This document shows positions 52,113-63,115 of a DNA stretch of 64,000 nt, piece by piece. A program made the translations under genes and the position numbers. The notes beneath the pieces are model-generated. The model was not told the DNA's origin. It searched no databases and was given only the letters and a program-made list of their open reading frames with translations. Source of the DNA: Rothia sp. SD9660Na (GTDB taxonomy: Bacteria > Actinomycetota > Actinomycetes > Actinomycetales > Micrococcaceae); the NCBI RefSeq assembly GCF_030064065.1, contig NZ_CP125946.1:372001-436000 (forward strand), given 5' to 3'. Numbering within the stretch: position 1 is the stretch's first letter; each line of letters opens with the position of its first letter.

Positions 52113-53266
52113 GGCTTCTCGGTCTGGGTGGGGCGGTCGTAGAGCAGATAAACCGCTAGCCCCACCCCCAGCAGAACCAGCCCGCCAGCGATGGAGGCGG
52201 GCGGGAGTGTCCCCACCACCAGGCAGCAACCAACCGCCCCGGCAACCTGCAGGGTGCGCGGGTAGCGGCGGTAGGGGGCGGTTTGGGTGAAGGCTGCCAG
52301 GTTCGCCACGCAGTAGTAGAGCAGCACGCCGAAGGACGAAAAGCCGATAGCCCCGCGCACATCAAAGAGCAGAATCAGGGCGGTCACGGCCACCGCTACG
52401 GTGATTTCTAGCCGGTAGGGCACCGCGTAGACCGGGTGCAAGTGGGCAAAGTAGGTAGGTAGGTCGCGATTGGATGCCATAGCCTGGCCGGTGCGGCCGA
52501 TACCCGTAATGAGGGCAAGCAGGGCTCCGAGTGCGCCGATCGAGGCAGCTAGCCCCATAAGGGCCGCCAACGGGGCCGAGGATCCCACGGCGGCAGCCAG
52601 CGGGGCGGACGCGTCCGCCAGACCCTCATAGCCCAGCTGGTGAATGAGGGCCAAGGCAACCAGCACATACAGTGAGCCCACCAGGGTGAGGGCAATGATG
52701 ATGGCCCGCGGAATGGTGCGGGCAGGGTCCCTCACCTCTGCCCCCATGGTGGCGAGCGACGGTTCGGGGGCTACCCCGAGTAGAACCGCACCGAAAAAGA
52801 CGGCCAGAGCTAGGAGCACCACAGTGACCAGGATTTTAGTGAGGGCAGCGGTACGGGTAATCCCTCGGTAATTGACGGTGGTGAGGGCAGCAACTGCGGC
52901 GATAGCGAGGGGCTTTTCGTAACCCGGCGCCAGATAGGCGGCAAAGGTCAAGGCCATGGCGGCGCAACTGGCGGTTTTACCGATTACGAAGCACCAGCCA
53001 GCGGCAAAACCCCAGATATGGCCGAGCTGACGGTTGCCGTAGATGTAGGTGCCGCCTGATTCTGGGTACTGGGCGGCTAGCTGGGCCGAAGAAGTGGCAT
53101 TGGCGAAAGCGAGAAAAGCAGCCAGAGCAAGAGAGAGCAGTAGCCAGTTGCCCGCTGCCGCTGTTGCCGGGGCGAAAGCGGCAAAGAGGCCGGCACCAAT
53201 CATGGAGCCGACGCCGATATAGACGGCGTCGGTCAGGGAGAGCTTTGCCTGAGGATGGGTGGCCAT
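52109..53266 (-). CDS. APC-superfamily amino-acid permease
   Basis: 385 residues, shorter than the usual ~450-500. About 11 membrane segments. The N-terminus SLTDAVYIGVGSMIGAGLFAAFAPA is the APC helix-1 unwound GxGS(M)IG motif, and YPESGGTYIYGNRQLGHIWGFAAGW follows. Substrate unknown. It starts 9 nt after aroQ on the same strand and is probably co-transcribed with it. Confidence 0.88.
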   Translation of the reverse strand: MATHPQAKLSLTDAVYIGVGSMIGAGLFAAFAPATAAAGNWLLLSLALAAFLAFANATSSAQLAAQYPESGGTYIYGNRQLGHIWGFAAGWCFVIGKTASCAAMALTFAAYLAPGYEKPLAIAAVAALTTVNYRGITRTAALTKILVTVVLLALAVFFGAVLLGVAPEPSLATMGAEVRDPARTIPRAIIIALTLVGSLYVLVALALIHQLGYEGLADASAPLAAAVGSSAPLAALMGLAASIGALGALLALITGIGRTGQAMASNRDLPTYFAHLHPVYAVPYRLEITVAVAVTALILLFDVRGAIGFSSFGVLLYYCVANLAAFTQTAPYRRYPRTLQVAGAVGCCLVVGTLPPASIAGGLVLLGVGLAVYLLYDRPTQTEKP

Positions 53267-53275
53267 CGTACCGGG

Positions 53276-53731
53276 TTAGCCTAGATGACGGGCTAGGAAG
53301 GCTAGGGCTAGTTCGTAGCCCTGGGCCCCGGCACCGGCAATGACGGCGGTTGCCTGGGGGGAGACGTAGGAGTGGTGGCGGAAGGGCTCCCGCCTGTGCA
53401 CGTTAGAGAGGTGAACTTCGACAACCGGCAGCTCGGCTGCTTCGAGGGCGTCGTGCAGAGCTACGGAGGTGTGGGTGTAGGCGGCCGGGTTGATGATGAT
53501 ACCGGCGGACGCGGTACGGGCGGCCTGGATGGCGTCGATCAGATCGCCCTCGTGGTTGGACTGCATGAAGCTGATCTCGTAGCCGAGCGTGGCAGCTTGG
53601 GCGCGCAGGGTGGCTTCGATGTCAGCCAGTGTGGTGCGCCCGTAAATCTCGGGTTTGCGTACGCCGAGCAGGTTGAGGTTGGGGCCGTTAATTACGGAGA
53701 TATATCGTGGTGCAGTCTGTGGTGTTGCCAT
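53276..53731 (-). CDS. aroQ: type II 3-dehydroquinate dehydratase
   Basis: 151 residues from the ATG at 53731; the ORF extends to 53812 through a hairpin and is rejected. [21 protein letters not shown] (catalytic Tyr near 31), [30 protein letters not shown] and [19 protein letters not shown] are all conserved. It dehydrates 3-dehydroquinate to 3-dehydroshikimate, as a dodecamer in the cytosol. Other shikimate-pathway genes are not in the window. Confidence 0.97.
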   Translation of the reverse strand: MATPQTAPRYISVINGPNLNLLGVRKPEIYGRTTLADIEATLRAQAATLGYEISFMQSNHEGDLIDAIQAARTASAGIIINPAAYTHTSVALHDALEAAELPVVEVHLSNVHRREPFRHHSYVSPQATAVIAGAGAQGYELALAFLARHLG

Positions 53732-53756
53732 AGCTTCTAGTTTTTCATACGGTAAC

Positions 53757-53801
53757 GCCCGCCTCCAGCTTGCTCCCATAGATGGAGCACAAGAGGGCGG
53801 G
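53757..53801 (-). other. hairpin in the aroQ leader
   Basis: ACGCCCGCCTC ... GAGGGCGGGCGT arms have an inner GCTCC/GGAGC pair, 26 bp upstream of the aroQ ATG. There is no T run on the minus strand. It may attenuate readthrough from acs or be a leader structure. Confidence 0.5.
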
Positions 53802-53856
53802 CGTTTAACCAAAGAACACTAGCCTCGACTGATGTGGGGCATGCGTGCCTCACATA

Positions 53857-54003
53857 GAGGTTTATTCATAAGGGGGTTCCGCAGGCTCACGCTCGCTGCC
53901 GACCCTCTCGCTGGTTCGCTTCGCTCACAAGGCGATTCACGCCAGCCGCCGAGCCAGCAGCTTCGCTGTGAGCCTGCTCCATCTACCTTAATGAATAAGC
54001 CTC
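53857..54003. repeat. nested inverted-repeat element between aroQ and acs
   Basis: Three concentric arm pairs occur: GAGGTTTATTCAT (53857-53869) with ATGAATAAGCCTC (53991-54003, 12 of 13); GCAGGCTCAC (53881-53890) with GTGAGCCTGC (53968-53977, perfect); and GCTGGTTCG (53910-53918) with CGAGCCAGC (53950-53958, 8 of 9 plus G:U). The whole 147 bp can fold into one long hairpin. No ORF of note lies inside. Confidence 0.8.
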
Positions 54004-54023
54004 ATCCTGTTATGTCGTGCGTT

Positions 54024-55961
<1,938 letters not shown>

Positions 55962-56140
55962 GGTGTGCCTTCCTGTTCTGTGGGGCGCGTCATTGATGTG
56001 CGCCACAAATGGACTTTTTCTCACCTTAGCGCACCCTGTAGCGCTAGTCACAAATTTGTGCGTTCGTGTTACGCGAAATCAGGACGCCGGTGGCAGCTAA
56101 CCCGGGTGCCGCAAGGACGGGCGGCGGTAGGCTTGGGTAT

Positions 56141-57043
56141 ATGCCCCTACATGCCGATGTACCTCTTGGCCCTGATGAGCTCGCCCAGCTCGAAACCCGC
56201 TCTGTACCCGAGCCCAAGGCGCGAGCGTCCGCCCGTAAACACGCCCGCGCGGCAGCTCGCGGCGAGGCCGAAAGCCCCCTAGCGCTGACCCGTCGCGCCC
56301 GCAAAATTAACCGTATTTTGGGGGAAACCTACCCCTATGCGGTTGCCGAACTCGACTTCGATAACCCCTTTGAGCTGCTGGTAGCTACCGTGCTCTCAGC
56401 CCAAACCACCGACGTGCGCGTGAATGCCACCACCCCCGAACTTTTCGCCCGCTACCCCGATGCGGCGGTACTGGCATCTGCGCGGATTGAAGACGTGGAA
56501 GACATTGTGCGACCCTTGGGCTTCTACCGCTCCAAGGCCAAGGCAATTGTGAACCTGGCAGCCCAGCTGGTGGAAGATCACCGCGGGCAGGTACCGGGCA
56601 CGCTTGAGGAGTTAGTTAAGCTCCCTGGCGTGGGGCGAAAAACCTCTTTCGTGGTGCTGGGTAATGCCTTTGGCAAGCCGGGAATTACCGTCGATACCCA
56701 CTTCGGCCGCCTAGCCCGCCGCTTTGGCTTTACCACTGAAGAAGACCCCGTTAAGGTCGAACGCGACGTCACCGAGCTTTTTGAACCCAAGGACTGGACG
56801 CAGCTTTCCCACCGGCTGGTCTACCACGGCCGTCGCATCTGTCACGCCCAAAAACCGGCCTGCGGGGCCTGCCCCGTTGCCGACCTCTGCCCGGCCTACG
56901 GCGCCGGTGAAACCGACCCGGTGGCGGCAGAGAAACTGCTCAAATACGAAATGGCTCCGGGTCGCGAGCGCCTGCACCTGCGCTTTGTGCAGGGTGCTTC
57001 CCGCCGCCAGCTGCGGGAAGAGGGGTGGACGCTCAGTGCTTAG
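56141..57043 (+). CDS. nth: endonuclease III (DNA glycosylase/AP lyase)
   Basis: 300 residues from the ATG at 56141; a longer frame starts at 56066. A ~60-residue basic, Arg/Ala-rich N-terminus precedes the HhH-GPD core: LPGVGRKTSFVVL with catalytic Lys167, VDTHFGRLARR with Asp185, and the 4Fe-4S motif C-x6-C-x2-C-x5-C in CHAQKPACGACPVADLC. It removes oxidised pyrimidines. It keeps the crp-nth neighbourhood of actinobacteria, though separated from crp here. The Nudix gene follows 7 bp later. Confidence 0.95.
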   Translation: MPLHADVPLGPDELAQLETRSVPEPKARASARKHARAAARGEAESPLALTRRARKINRILGETYPYAVAELDFDNPFELLVATVLSAQTTDVRVNATTPELFARYPDAAVLASARIEDVEDIVRPLGFYRSKAKAIVNLAAQLVEDHRGQVPGTLEELVKLPGVGRKTSFVVLGNAFGKPGITVDTHFGRLARRFGFTTEEDPVKVERDVTELFEPKDWTQLSHRLVYHGRRICHAQKPACGACPVADLCPAYGAGETDPVAAEKLLKYEMAPGRERLHLRFVQGASRRQLREEGWTLSA

Positions 57044-57050
57044 GAAAGAG

Positions 57051-57794
57051 ATGACAGGGGAAGAGAGCGCCGGGCAGCACCCCGCCCTAGTGGCCCTGCA
57101 GGAGTTGGCGGAGCGGGCCCCGAGTGTCGTGCGCCCCGAGGATTCGTGGCCGATTGGGCAGATGTCCCCGGAGACCGTTAAAGAGGCCGCTGTGCTGGTG
57201 CTGATGGGGGTGCTTGATGAGGCTCCGGCGCAGAATACCGGGTGCGGCACTGTTGCTTCGGACCTTGACCTCTTGGTGCTGGTGCGGTCGGATTCCCTGC
57301 GTCACCATGCCGGTCAGCCTGCTCTGCCCGGTGGGCGGATCGACCCTGAGGACTACGATGAGGCAGCCCGTACCGGCCGAACCGTCCAGCAGGTGGCTGC
57401 CCTGCGGGAGGCTGTGGAAGAGACCGGCCTGCAGGCTGAGGGGGTTCGCCTGCTGGGTCAGCTTCCGGCGGTTGATTTGCCGGTGAGTAACTACCGGGTG
57501 ACTCCCGTGCTGGGCTGGTGGGATCTGCCGACCCCGGTGGAGGCAGTTGATAGGAATGAGTCAACCCTGGTGGTTCGTGTGCCGGTGGCAGACCTACTGA
57601 ACCCGACTCACCGTCTGACCATGACGGTGACACGGGGCAGAACCCGCCACAAGTCCCCGGCCTTTGAGGTGACCGGCGACTTCGCTCCCTTTACCATCTG
57701 GGGTTTCACCGGCACCTTGCTCTCCCGCGTGTTTGAAGAGCTGGGCTGGGAGGAACCCTGGGATAAGAAGCGCACCCGGGAAGCTGGAAGTTAA
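57051..57794 (+). CDS. CoA-pyrophosphatase-like NUDIX hydrolase (NudL type)
   Basis: 247 residues from the ATG at 57051, with TAGGAAAGAG before it overlapping the nth stop; a frame running back to 56724 lies inside nth and is rejected. The Nudix box is LPGGRIDPED, an ~11-residue insertion, then AALREAVEETGL. The upstream QPALPGG and the downstream LPVSNYRVTPVLGWW match the CoA diphosphatase (NudL/Rv3672c) family. It would hydrolyse CoA to 3',5'-ADP and phosphopantetheine. It is co-transcribed with nth, as in mycobacteria. Confidence 0.88.
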   Translation: MTGEESAGQHPALVALQELAERAPSVVRPEDSWPIGQMSPETVKEAAVLVLMGVLDEAPAQNTGCGTVASDLDLLVLVRSDSLRHHAGQPALPGGRIDPEDYDEAARTGRTVQQVAALREAVEETGLQAEGVRLLGQLPAVDLPVSNYRVTPVLGWWDLPTPVEAVDRNESTLVVRVPVADLLNPTHRLTMTVTRGRTRHKSPAFEVTGDFAPFTIWGFTGTLLSRVFEELGWEEPWDKKRTREAGS

Positions 57795-57795
57795 C

Positions 57796-59565
57796 CTATT
57801 TAGCCTGCGAGTAATCGTCGGTGGTGACCACGGTGACGGGGAACTCGATGCCGGTGGGACCGAAGATGAGTTCGGCAGCAGCTTGTGCTGATTCGCGTAC
57901 GATTTCGGCGGCGCGGGCTGATTCGCTGGTAGGGCCGTAGAGCATGATTTCGTCGTGGAGGAAGTAGATCAGGCGGGTTTGCATACGCCGGCCGAAGCGA
58001 CGTTCGGTGCGCAGGCGTTTGCGGATTTGGGCCATCCAGATGACGGCCCATTCGGCGGCTGTTCCCTGGATCACGAAGTTTCGGGTGAAGCGGCTGTGGG
58101 CGCGGGCGGCTGAGCGGGCGGCGTGTTCGTCGGCTGCGGTGACCTGGTTGCGTTGGGCTTGGAACCAGGCATGGGAGGGGGCGGGGGAGGTGCGGCCCAG
58201 ATAGGTGGTGACCTGCCCGCCGCGCAGGCCTACGTCGGCGGCGTGCTCGGTGAGGCCAATAGCAGCAGGGAAGAGCTTTTTGAGGTGGGGCATGAGCTGC
58301 CCGCCTTCGCCGGTGGTGGCCCCGTACATGGCGGCGAGTAGGGCGATTTTGGCGTGGGAGCGGTCGTTGAGCACGCTGCCGGTGCGTTCGCCGATGTGGG
58401 CGATGCCGAGGTAGAGGTCGGTGCCGCGCCCTGCGACGGCGAGGGCGCGGTCGCCGCTCATGACGGCGAGGATGCGGGGTTCGATTTGGGCGGCATCTGC
58501 GACGGTGAGCATCATGCCCTCTTCGGCGCGGATGGCGGGGCGGACGTCCTTGGGGATTTGCATGGCGCCGCCGCCGTGCCCGCCCCACCGGCCGGTGGCG
58601 GCGGAGCCGACTTCGTAGGTGGGGTGGAAGCGGTTGTTGTGTACCCATGCGTCGAGCCAGTTCCAGCCGTTGGCGGTGTAGAGGCGGGCGAGGCGTTTGT
58701 AGTCAAGCAGGGGGCGGACGAGCTGCCAGCGTTCTTCGCGCAGGTGGGGGACGGCGTTGGCCCATTCGGTGAGTTCCCATTTGCGGGTGGAGGTGACCGA
58801 GTGGCCTGCTGCCTGTAGGGCTTTGAGGACTTCTTGGGGAGAATCGGGGTTGAGGTTGGGGGCACTGAGTTCTTCGCGGATGCGGGCGGTGAGGCGCTCC
58901 ATCTTGTAGGGGCGGTCGTAGCCTGCGGGGCGGGGGCCGAGGGTGTGTTCGAGGATTTTTTCGTGGATGGTGCGGTTCCAGGGCATGCCGTAGTGCTTCA
59001 TTTCGGCTGCGATGAGGGCACCCTGGGATTCTGCGGCTAGGAGCAGGGAGAGCCGGGCAGGGGCTGGGCAGGCGGCGACGGCCTCTAGCTGGGAGCGAAG
59101 TTCGGTGAGCAAGGCGGACGCGGTCGGCCCGGCTGCCTCGTGCTGTTCGGGGGAGGCCGTGCCCAGGTCGTCAAAGAGGGAGGTTTGCCCCTCGATTTGC
59201 CGCCGGGCCGGTAGCACTCCTGGCAGGGGAACGGGGGCGGGGGTGAGGTCGATGGTGGGCGTGTAGGGCAGCCGGTTTTGGGCGCGGGTGGCGGCTGTGA
59301 GCAGGATTCGCTGGGTAAGGCGCAGGTCATGACACGACGCCGGTGACACACCAGCTGCCAGCAGGGCGGGCATGAGCTCGCGGGCGTCCGCCCAGGCCCA
59401 GCGGATGACCCGGTGGGGGTTTTGAGCTTCAACCGCGCGTACAAAGTCCGGCAGCTTGGAGAAGGGGAAGCTGCGGTGGGTGCCTGAGCCGGTGTCGTTC
59501 AGCGTAATGGCCTCCCACAGGGGCGTATCGCCGGGGGAGGTCGCTGGGCCAAGCACGATGTACAT
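57796..59565 (-). CDS. actinobacterial PolA-like DNA polymerase with N-terminal exonuclease-like domain
   Basis: 589 residues. The C-terminal family A polymerase core has motif A VADAAQIEPRILAVMSGD (DAAQIE instead of DYSQIE), motif B DRSHAKIALLAAMYGATTGEGG (Arg, Lys and Tyr-Gly kept) and motif C HDEI near 550. GRWGGHGGGAMQIPKDVRP precedes motif A. The N-terminal ~200 residues resemble the exonuclease domain of this family but show no clear DEDD residues. It lacks the 5' nuclease, so it is not the main PolA; a repair or lesion role is inferred. Convergent with the Nudix gene, with one base between them. Confidence 0.88.
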   Translation of the reverse strand: MYIVLGPATSPGDTPLWEAITLNDTGSGTHRSFPFSKLPDFVRAVEAQNPHRVIRWAWADARELMPALLAAGVSPASCHDLRLTQRILLTAATRAQNRLPYTPTIDLTPAPVPLPGVLPARRQIEGQTSLFDDLGTASPEQHEAAGPTASALLTELRSQLEAVAACPAPARLSLLLAAESQGALIAAEMKHYGMPWNRTIHEKILEHTLGPRPAGYDRPYKMERLTARIREELSAPNLNPDSPQEVLKALQAAGHSVTSTRKWELTEWANAVPHLREERWQLVRPLLDYKRLARLYTANGWNWLDAWVHNNRFHPTYEVGSAATGRWGGHGGGAMQIPKDVRPAIRAEEGMMLTVADAAQIEPRILAVMSGDRALAVAGRGTDLYLGIAHIGERTGSVLNDRSHAKIALLAAMYGATTGEGGQLMPHLKKLFPAAIGLTEHAADVGLRGGQVTTYLGRTSPAPSHAWFQAQRNQVTAADEHAARSAARAHSRFTRNFVIQGTAAEWAVIWMAQIRKRLRTERRFGRRMQTRLIYFLHDEIMLYGPTSESARAAEIVRESAQAAAELIFGPTGIEFPVTVVTTDDYSQAK

Positions 59566-59678
59566 CTTTCTATTATGCCGTTTGCGCTGTTCACAGGGCT
59601 AGACACGGCACTTCTTCTGTGGCATAAAGAGAGGCAGGAGAAAGATGCCGGGGCAGGGGCCTACCCTGAAAGGTAGCC

Positions 59679-60800
59679 ATGCCCGATACTGAGATGCGTG
59701 TGCGCCGGTCGCGGCGTCGTTTCTTTGAGCCGCTCCCTACAGATCTACCCGATGATATGTCGCTCTTAGCGGTAGAACCAGCCGAGACCGACCTGGGCCC
59801 GCTCACACCCCTGGTGAGCCAGGAAGGGCTGACCGATATTTTCGTCAACGGCCCCCAGGATGTCTGGTACGAGGCCGCCGGTACCCTGCACCGGGCTGCC
59901 ATTACCTTCCCCGATGACGAAGCCGTGAGAGCGCTGGCTACTCGGCTGATCCTATCGGCTGGTGGCCGCCTGGACGATGCCTACCCGGCTGCCGACGTCC
60001 AAACTCAGCAGGGAATCCGCATCCACGCCCTGCTTCCACCCTTAAGCCGCTCCGGCACCCTGCTCTCCCTGCGCCTGCAAGCTGCCCAGCGCCCGTCCCT
60101 ACGGCAACTACAAGAGCGCGGCATGATGGGGCGCGAGGTGGAGCAGGTGCTGCGGCAACTGGTGTGCTCACGGGCTAATCTGTTGGTCAGCGGGGGAACA
60201 GGGACCGGCAAGACCACCCTGCTGGGCGCCCTGTTGCAGGAGGCGGACGCCGGTGAGCGGCTACTCCTGGTAGAAGACACCTCTGAACTGCAGCTAGACC
60301 ACCCGCATACCGTGAGCCTGCAGGCCCGGGCTGCTAACGCTGAGGGGCGGGGTGAGGTAGGGCTGGCCGAGCTGATTCGTCAGGCCCTTCGCATGAGACC
60401 GAGCCGGCTGGTGGTGGGTGAGTGCCGCGGGGCTGAGGTCATGGACATGCTGACGGCTATGAACACCGGCCACTCCGGAAGCGGCACCACGGTGCACGCT
60501 AACTCCGCAGGGTCTGTACCTGCCCGGCTCTATGCCATGGGGGCTCTCGCGGGGGTGAGTAGTCAGGCTGTGGCCCTGCAGGCTGCGACGGCGCTGGATT
60601 ATATTGTGCACCTTGAACGCAAGGGTAAATGCCGTATGGTGCGCGGGGTTTACCGGCTGGTAGGCGGGCACGACCTTGCCATTGAGCCGGTCTGTACCGT
60701 GGAGCCGCGTCGTCGCGGCACCTACCTGCGTTGGCACCCCGGTAGCGAAGAACTCCAGCAGGCAGCCGGGCTTGCTCAGAGCGCAGGAGTGGGTGCCTGA
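59679..60800 (+). CDS. TadA/CpaF-type pilus assembly ATPase
   Basis: 373 residues. The N-terminal domain (LVSQEGLTDIFVNGPQDVWYE) is followed by the ATPase core with Walker A GGTGTGKTT (Lys178), the Asp box LLLVEDTSELQLDHP, Walker B RPSRLVVGECRGAEVMDML and a His box in GHSGSGTTVHANS. It powers extrusion of Flp/Tad pili from the cytosolic face. It heads a Tad gene cluster and overlaps tadB by one base (TGATG). Confidence 0.95.
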   Translation: MPDTEMRVRRSRRRFFEPLPTDLPDDMSLLAVEPAETDLGPLTPLVSQEGLTDIFVNGPQDVWYEAAGTLHRAAITFPDDEAVRALATRLILSAGGRLDDAYPAADVQTQQGIRIHALLPPLSRSGTLLSLRLQAAQRPSLRQLQERGMMGREVEQVLRQLVCSRANLLVSGGTGTGKTTLLGALLQEADAGERLLLVEDTSELQLDHPHTVSLQARAANAEGRGEVGLAELIRQALRMRPSRLVVGECRGAEVMDMLTAMNTGHSGSGTTVHANSAGSVPARLYAMGALAGVSSQAVALQAATALDYIVHLERKGKCRMVRGVYRLVGGHDLAIEPVCTVEPRRRGTYLRWHPGSEELQQAAGLAQSAGVGA

Positions 60801-61516
60801 TGCCGGTCGATAGTCTGAAAAATCTTGGGGTTCGCAGAGATTCTGTGGGCTTAGAAGAGCTGGAGCTATGGCCCGATGCCATCTGGCGTCTTGCCGCCCT
60901 ACTACGCGCGGGGTGCTCCCCGGCGCAGGCCTGCACCCACGTGGCAGCCTATCTGGTGTGCCTAGAAGACGAGGGGCACACCGAACAGAAATCCGGCCTG
61001 CTCGCAATTGTGAGAAAACTACGGCCGTCCGCGCGTCAGCAGCAGGGCCTCGAAGGTGCCCGGACCCAGATAGCCCAGCTCTTTGAGACAGCGAGCGCCC
61101 AAGCCCAGAAGGGCCTGCCCCTAGCCAGTGTGTATCTGAAGGCTGCCGGGCAGGCTGAGCTGCGCGAGAGCGTAAGACAGGGAGCCGCCAGGGTGGCAGC
61201 CTGCTGGCAGGTGGGGGAGCGGACTGGTGCCTCACTAGCCCAGGTGTTTGAGCGCCTAGCCCGCTATCTGGAGACGGAAATTGACCTGCGCCAGCAGCGG
61301 GAGACGGCTTTGAGCGGGCCGCGGGCTACCGGTCGAATCCTTTCTTGGCTGCCTTTTGTGGGGCTGGGGCTGGGAATTTTGATGGGTACGGATCCCTTAG
61401 GGGTGCTTTTAGGATCAGTTCCCGGGGCTCTTGTGGGGGGTCTGGGGCTGGCGCTGGCCTGGTGCGGCAACCGCTGGACGGCTCGCCTGATTCGCCGCGC
61501 GGAAGAGGGGCAGTGA
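60800..61516 (+). CDS. TadB-like type II/IV secretion inner-membrane protein
   Basis: 238 residues. A GspF-like cytosolic helical domain occupies about 25-165 (AALLRAGCSPAQAC, GERTGASLAQVFERLARYLETE), followed by a two-helix membrane hairpin at 175-225. It is the short actinobacterial TadB. Both ends overlap neighbouring genes by one base, so tadA-tadB-tadC is a tightly coupled operon. It forms the platform for pilus assembly with TadC. Confidence 0.88.
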   Translation: MPVDSLKNLGVRRDSVGLEELELWPDAIWRLAALLRAGCSPAQACTHVAAYLVCLEDEGHTEQKSGLLAIVRKLRPSARQQQGLEGARTQIAQLFETASAQAQKGLPLASVYLKAAGQAELRESVRQGAARVAACWQVGERTGASLAQVFERLARYLETEIDLRQQRETALSGPRATGRILSWLPFVGLGLGILMGTDPLGVLLGSVPGALVGGLGLALAWCGNRWTARLIRRAEEGQ

Positions 61517-61989
61517 TGCTGGCTTTACCGAGAGCGGGGAAGCAGCCCCGGGCGTCCGCTCCTGAACTAGATGCTGCCCTCTACCTGGATATGGCGGCCA
61601 CCATGCTCGCGGCGGGGCTTTCGATCCCTGCGGTGCTACACCAGCTGGGGCAGCTTGAAGAGGGGCGGTACGAGGCAGAACTGACCGCTGTGGTGGAGCG
61701 CCTCTACCAGGGGCAGAGCTGGGCGGACGCCTGGGAGCAGCCGGTTGCCCCGGGGCTCGTAGGTCTGTATGAGGCTCTGGGGCTGACGCTGAGCACGGGT
61801 GCACCGAGCGCCCAGCTGGTGCGGGTACTGGCCCAGCGGCAGCGCCGCCACCGGCAACGGGCCTACGAGAAGGCAGCTGCCCGGCTGAGCGTCAAACTGG
61901 TGGTGCCGCTGGGAGCCTGCTCGCTGCCGTCCTTTATCTGCCTGGGGGTGGTACCTGTGCTTATCGCCCTGTTTCCGGCGCTTTTTTAG
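61516..61989 (+). CDS. TadC-like inner-membrane protein
   Basis: 157 residues from the ATG at 61516 that overlaps the tadB stop; a longer frame inside tadB is not used. LYLDMAATMLAAGLSIPAVLHQLG starts a GspF-type helical domain, with EALGLTLSTGAPSAQLV and KLVVPLGACSLPSFICLGVVPVLIAL near the end. It is about half the length of proteobacterial TadC, as usual for actinobacteria. It ends the first part of the cluster; the pilin gene follows after 332 bp. Confidence 0.85.
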   Translation: MLALPRAGKQPRASAPELDAALYLDMAATMLAAGLSIPAVLHQLGQLEEGRYEAELTAVVERLYQGQSWADAWEQPVAPGLVGLYEALGLTLSTGAPSAQLVRVLAQRQRRHRQRAYEKAAARLSVKLVVPLGACSLPSFICLGVVPVLIALFPALF

Positions 61990-62321
61990 TAGCAGGCAGG
62001 CGGTGCGGACAGGATGTTCACAGGCACCCGGTGGAGGGCGCTAGGGCGTCATAAACGTGTCACGGCTGCACCGCTAAAGAGGGCGCTGGGAGCTTTGCTA
62101 CCTGAAATGACGGGAGAGCAGAACTGCTGCCCTTATCCACAAGTAACACTTCTCTTTACGTCATCTCAGGCAACTGGAAAGCTACAGGTACCTCGGGTGA
62201 AGGCCCCGGCGTCTTTCTCACTACCTCAACCCGCCCCTTACCCCGTCTTCACCCGAGCCCACCCGAAAAAACACAGCACCTCGGCAAGGCTGCCGAGGAG
62301 CGCCACATCAAGGAGGAAACC
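61990..62321 (+). promoter_or_regulatory. 332-bp upstream region of the pilin gene
   Basis: No gene supported. It ends with a perfect 8-bp stem hairpin CCTCGGCA/TGCCGAGG (62279-62298) just ahead of the strong ribosome site AAGGAGG. It probably contains a separate pilin promoter. Confidence 0.45.
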
Positions 62322-62621
62322 GTGTCGAACACTCACCCCACATCATCTGTCGTTGGTAGCAAGTTCTCCCACCACTGGGAACACCTACCTGCACCTGAAC
62401 AGCACCTGCAACAGCGCGCAAGTGCCCCTGACCTTGTAGAAGGCCAGGTCTTTCAGGCCGGTCTCGACGATCCCGAAGCGGGCGCTACGACCGCCGAGTA
62501 CGGAATCGTTATGCTGGCGGCCGTAGGCTTTGCGGGTCTGCTCGTGGTCATCCTCAAATCTGAAGAAGTCCGTCAGATGCTGCTGGGGCTTGTGCAAACA
62601 GCTCTCTCAACCGGAGCGTAG
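62322..62621 (+). CDS. DUF4244-type Flp-like pilin
   Basis: 99 residues from a GTG behind AAGGAGGAAACC. A ~50-residue polar leader precedes the processing region DDPEAGATTAEYGIVMLAAVGFAGLLVVIL. Glu at +5 of a Gly-(A/T)TTAEY junction followed by a long hydrophobic helix is the type IV/Flp prepilin pattern, with cleavage expected after the Gly of EAG. The C-terminus is short (VRQMLLGLVQTALSTGA). It is the predicted major subunit of the Tad pilus. The leader is unusually long for a pilin. Confidence 0.88.
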   Translation: MSNTHPTSSVVGSKFSHHWEHLPAPEQHLQQRASAPDLVEGQVFQAGLDDPEAGATTAEYGIVMLAAVGFAGLLVVILKSEEVRQMLLGLVQTALSTGA

Positions 62622-62629
62622 ACCGCCTT

Positions 62630-62671
62630 CTGTCTCTGTGCCCGGGCTGAACCGCTTGGGCGCAGAGACAG
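62630..62671 (+). other. hairpin between pilin and tadE
   Basis: CTGTCTCTGTGCCC (62630-62643) pairs with GGGCGCAGAGACAG (62658-62671), 13 of 14. No T run follows, so it is more likely a 3' stabiliser or weak terminator that lets the pilin be made in excess. Confidence 0.6.
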
Positions 62672-62734
62672 GACAATCCGTCATCGATACCTGAAAACCC
62701 TGGAACCCTCAGCCCAAGATAAGGTGGTGATACC

Positions 62735-63115
62735 GTGCAGACCCTAGCCGCAACAGAAGATGAGAGAGGGTCAAGCACTGCCGAATTTGCGGTGATGCTC
62801 CCGGCTCTTGTGTTCGTTCTGGCCCTGGTGCTGGGAGCTGCCGCAACCGGTATTGTGCAACTCAAACTGGAAGAGGGCGCTCGCCTAGGAGCCCGGGCAG
62901 CAGCCCGCGGGGAAACAGCCGAGACCGTAACCCGCATCGTGCAGGAGATAGACCCCGCAGCTACGGTCACCCTGGCTCAGGATGACGACATGACGGTCGT
63001 AACGGTGAGCAGGCAGGCTCCGGGAGTTGTGGGAAAGGTCAGCGGCTGGACGCTTACCGCCGATGCACAGGCCCTCACCGAATACAGTGCTAACACCGGG
63101 GGTGCTGACTCATGA
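62735..63115 (+). CDS. TadE-family pseudopilin
   Basis: 126 residues from a GTG. ERGSSTAEFAVMLPALVFVLALVLG is the TadE-type prepilin signature (STAEF with Glu at +5) in a single membrane segment at ~12-40. The C-terminal ~80 residues are a beta-rich external domain. It overlaps the next gene by four bases (ATGA). It is a minor pilin needed for Tad assembly. Confidence 0.87.
   Translation: MQTLAATEDERGSSTAEFAVMLPALVFVLALVLGAAATGIVQLKLEEGARLGARAAARGETAETVTRIVQEIDPAATVTLAQDDDMTVVTVSRQAPGVVGKVSGWTLTADAQALTEYSANTGGADS

Noticed and set aside
56724..57050. N-terminal extension of the second Nudix gene
   Set aside because: This part lies inside nth in another frame; the conserved Nudix protein begins at 57051 with a ribosome site.
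62014..62439. 141-codon frame upstream of and into the pilin gene
   Set aside because: Composition and codon use do not fit; it overlaps the well-supported pilin in another frame.
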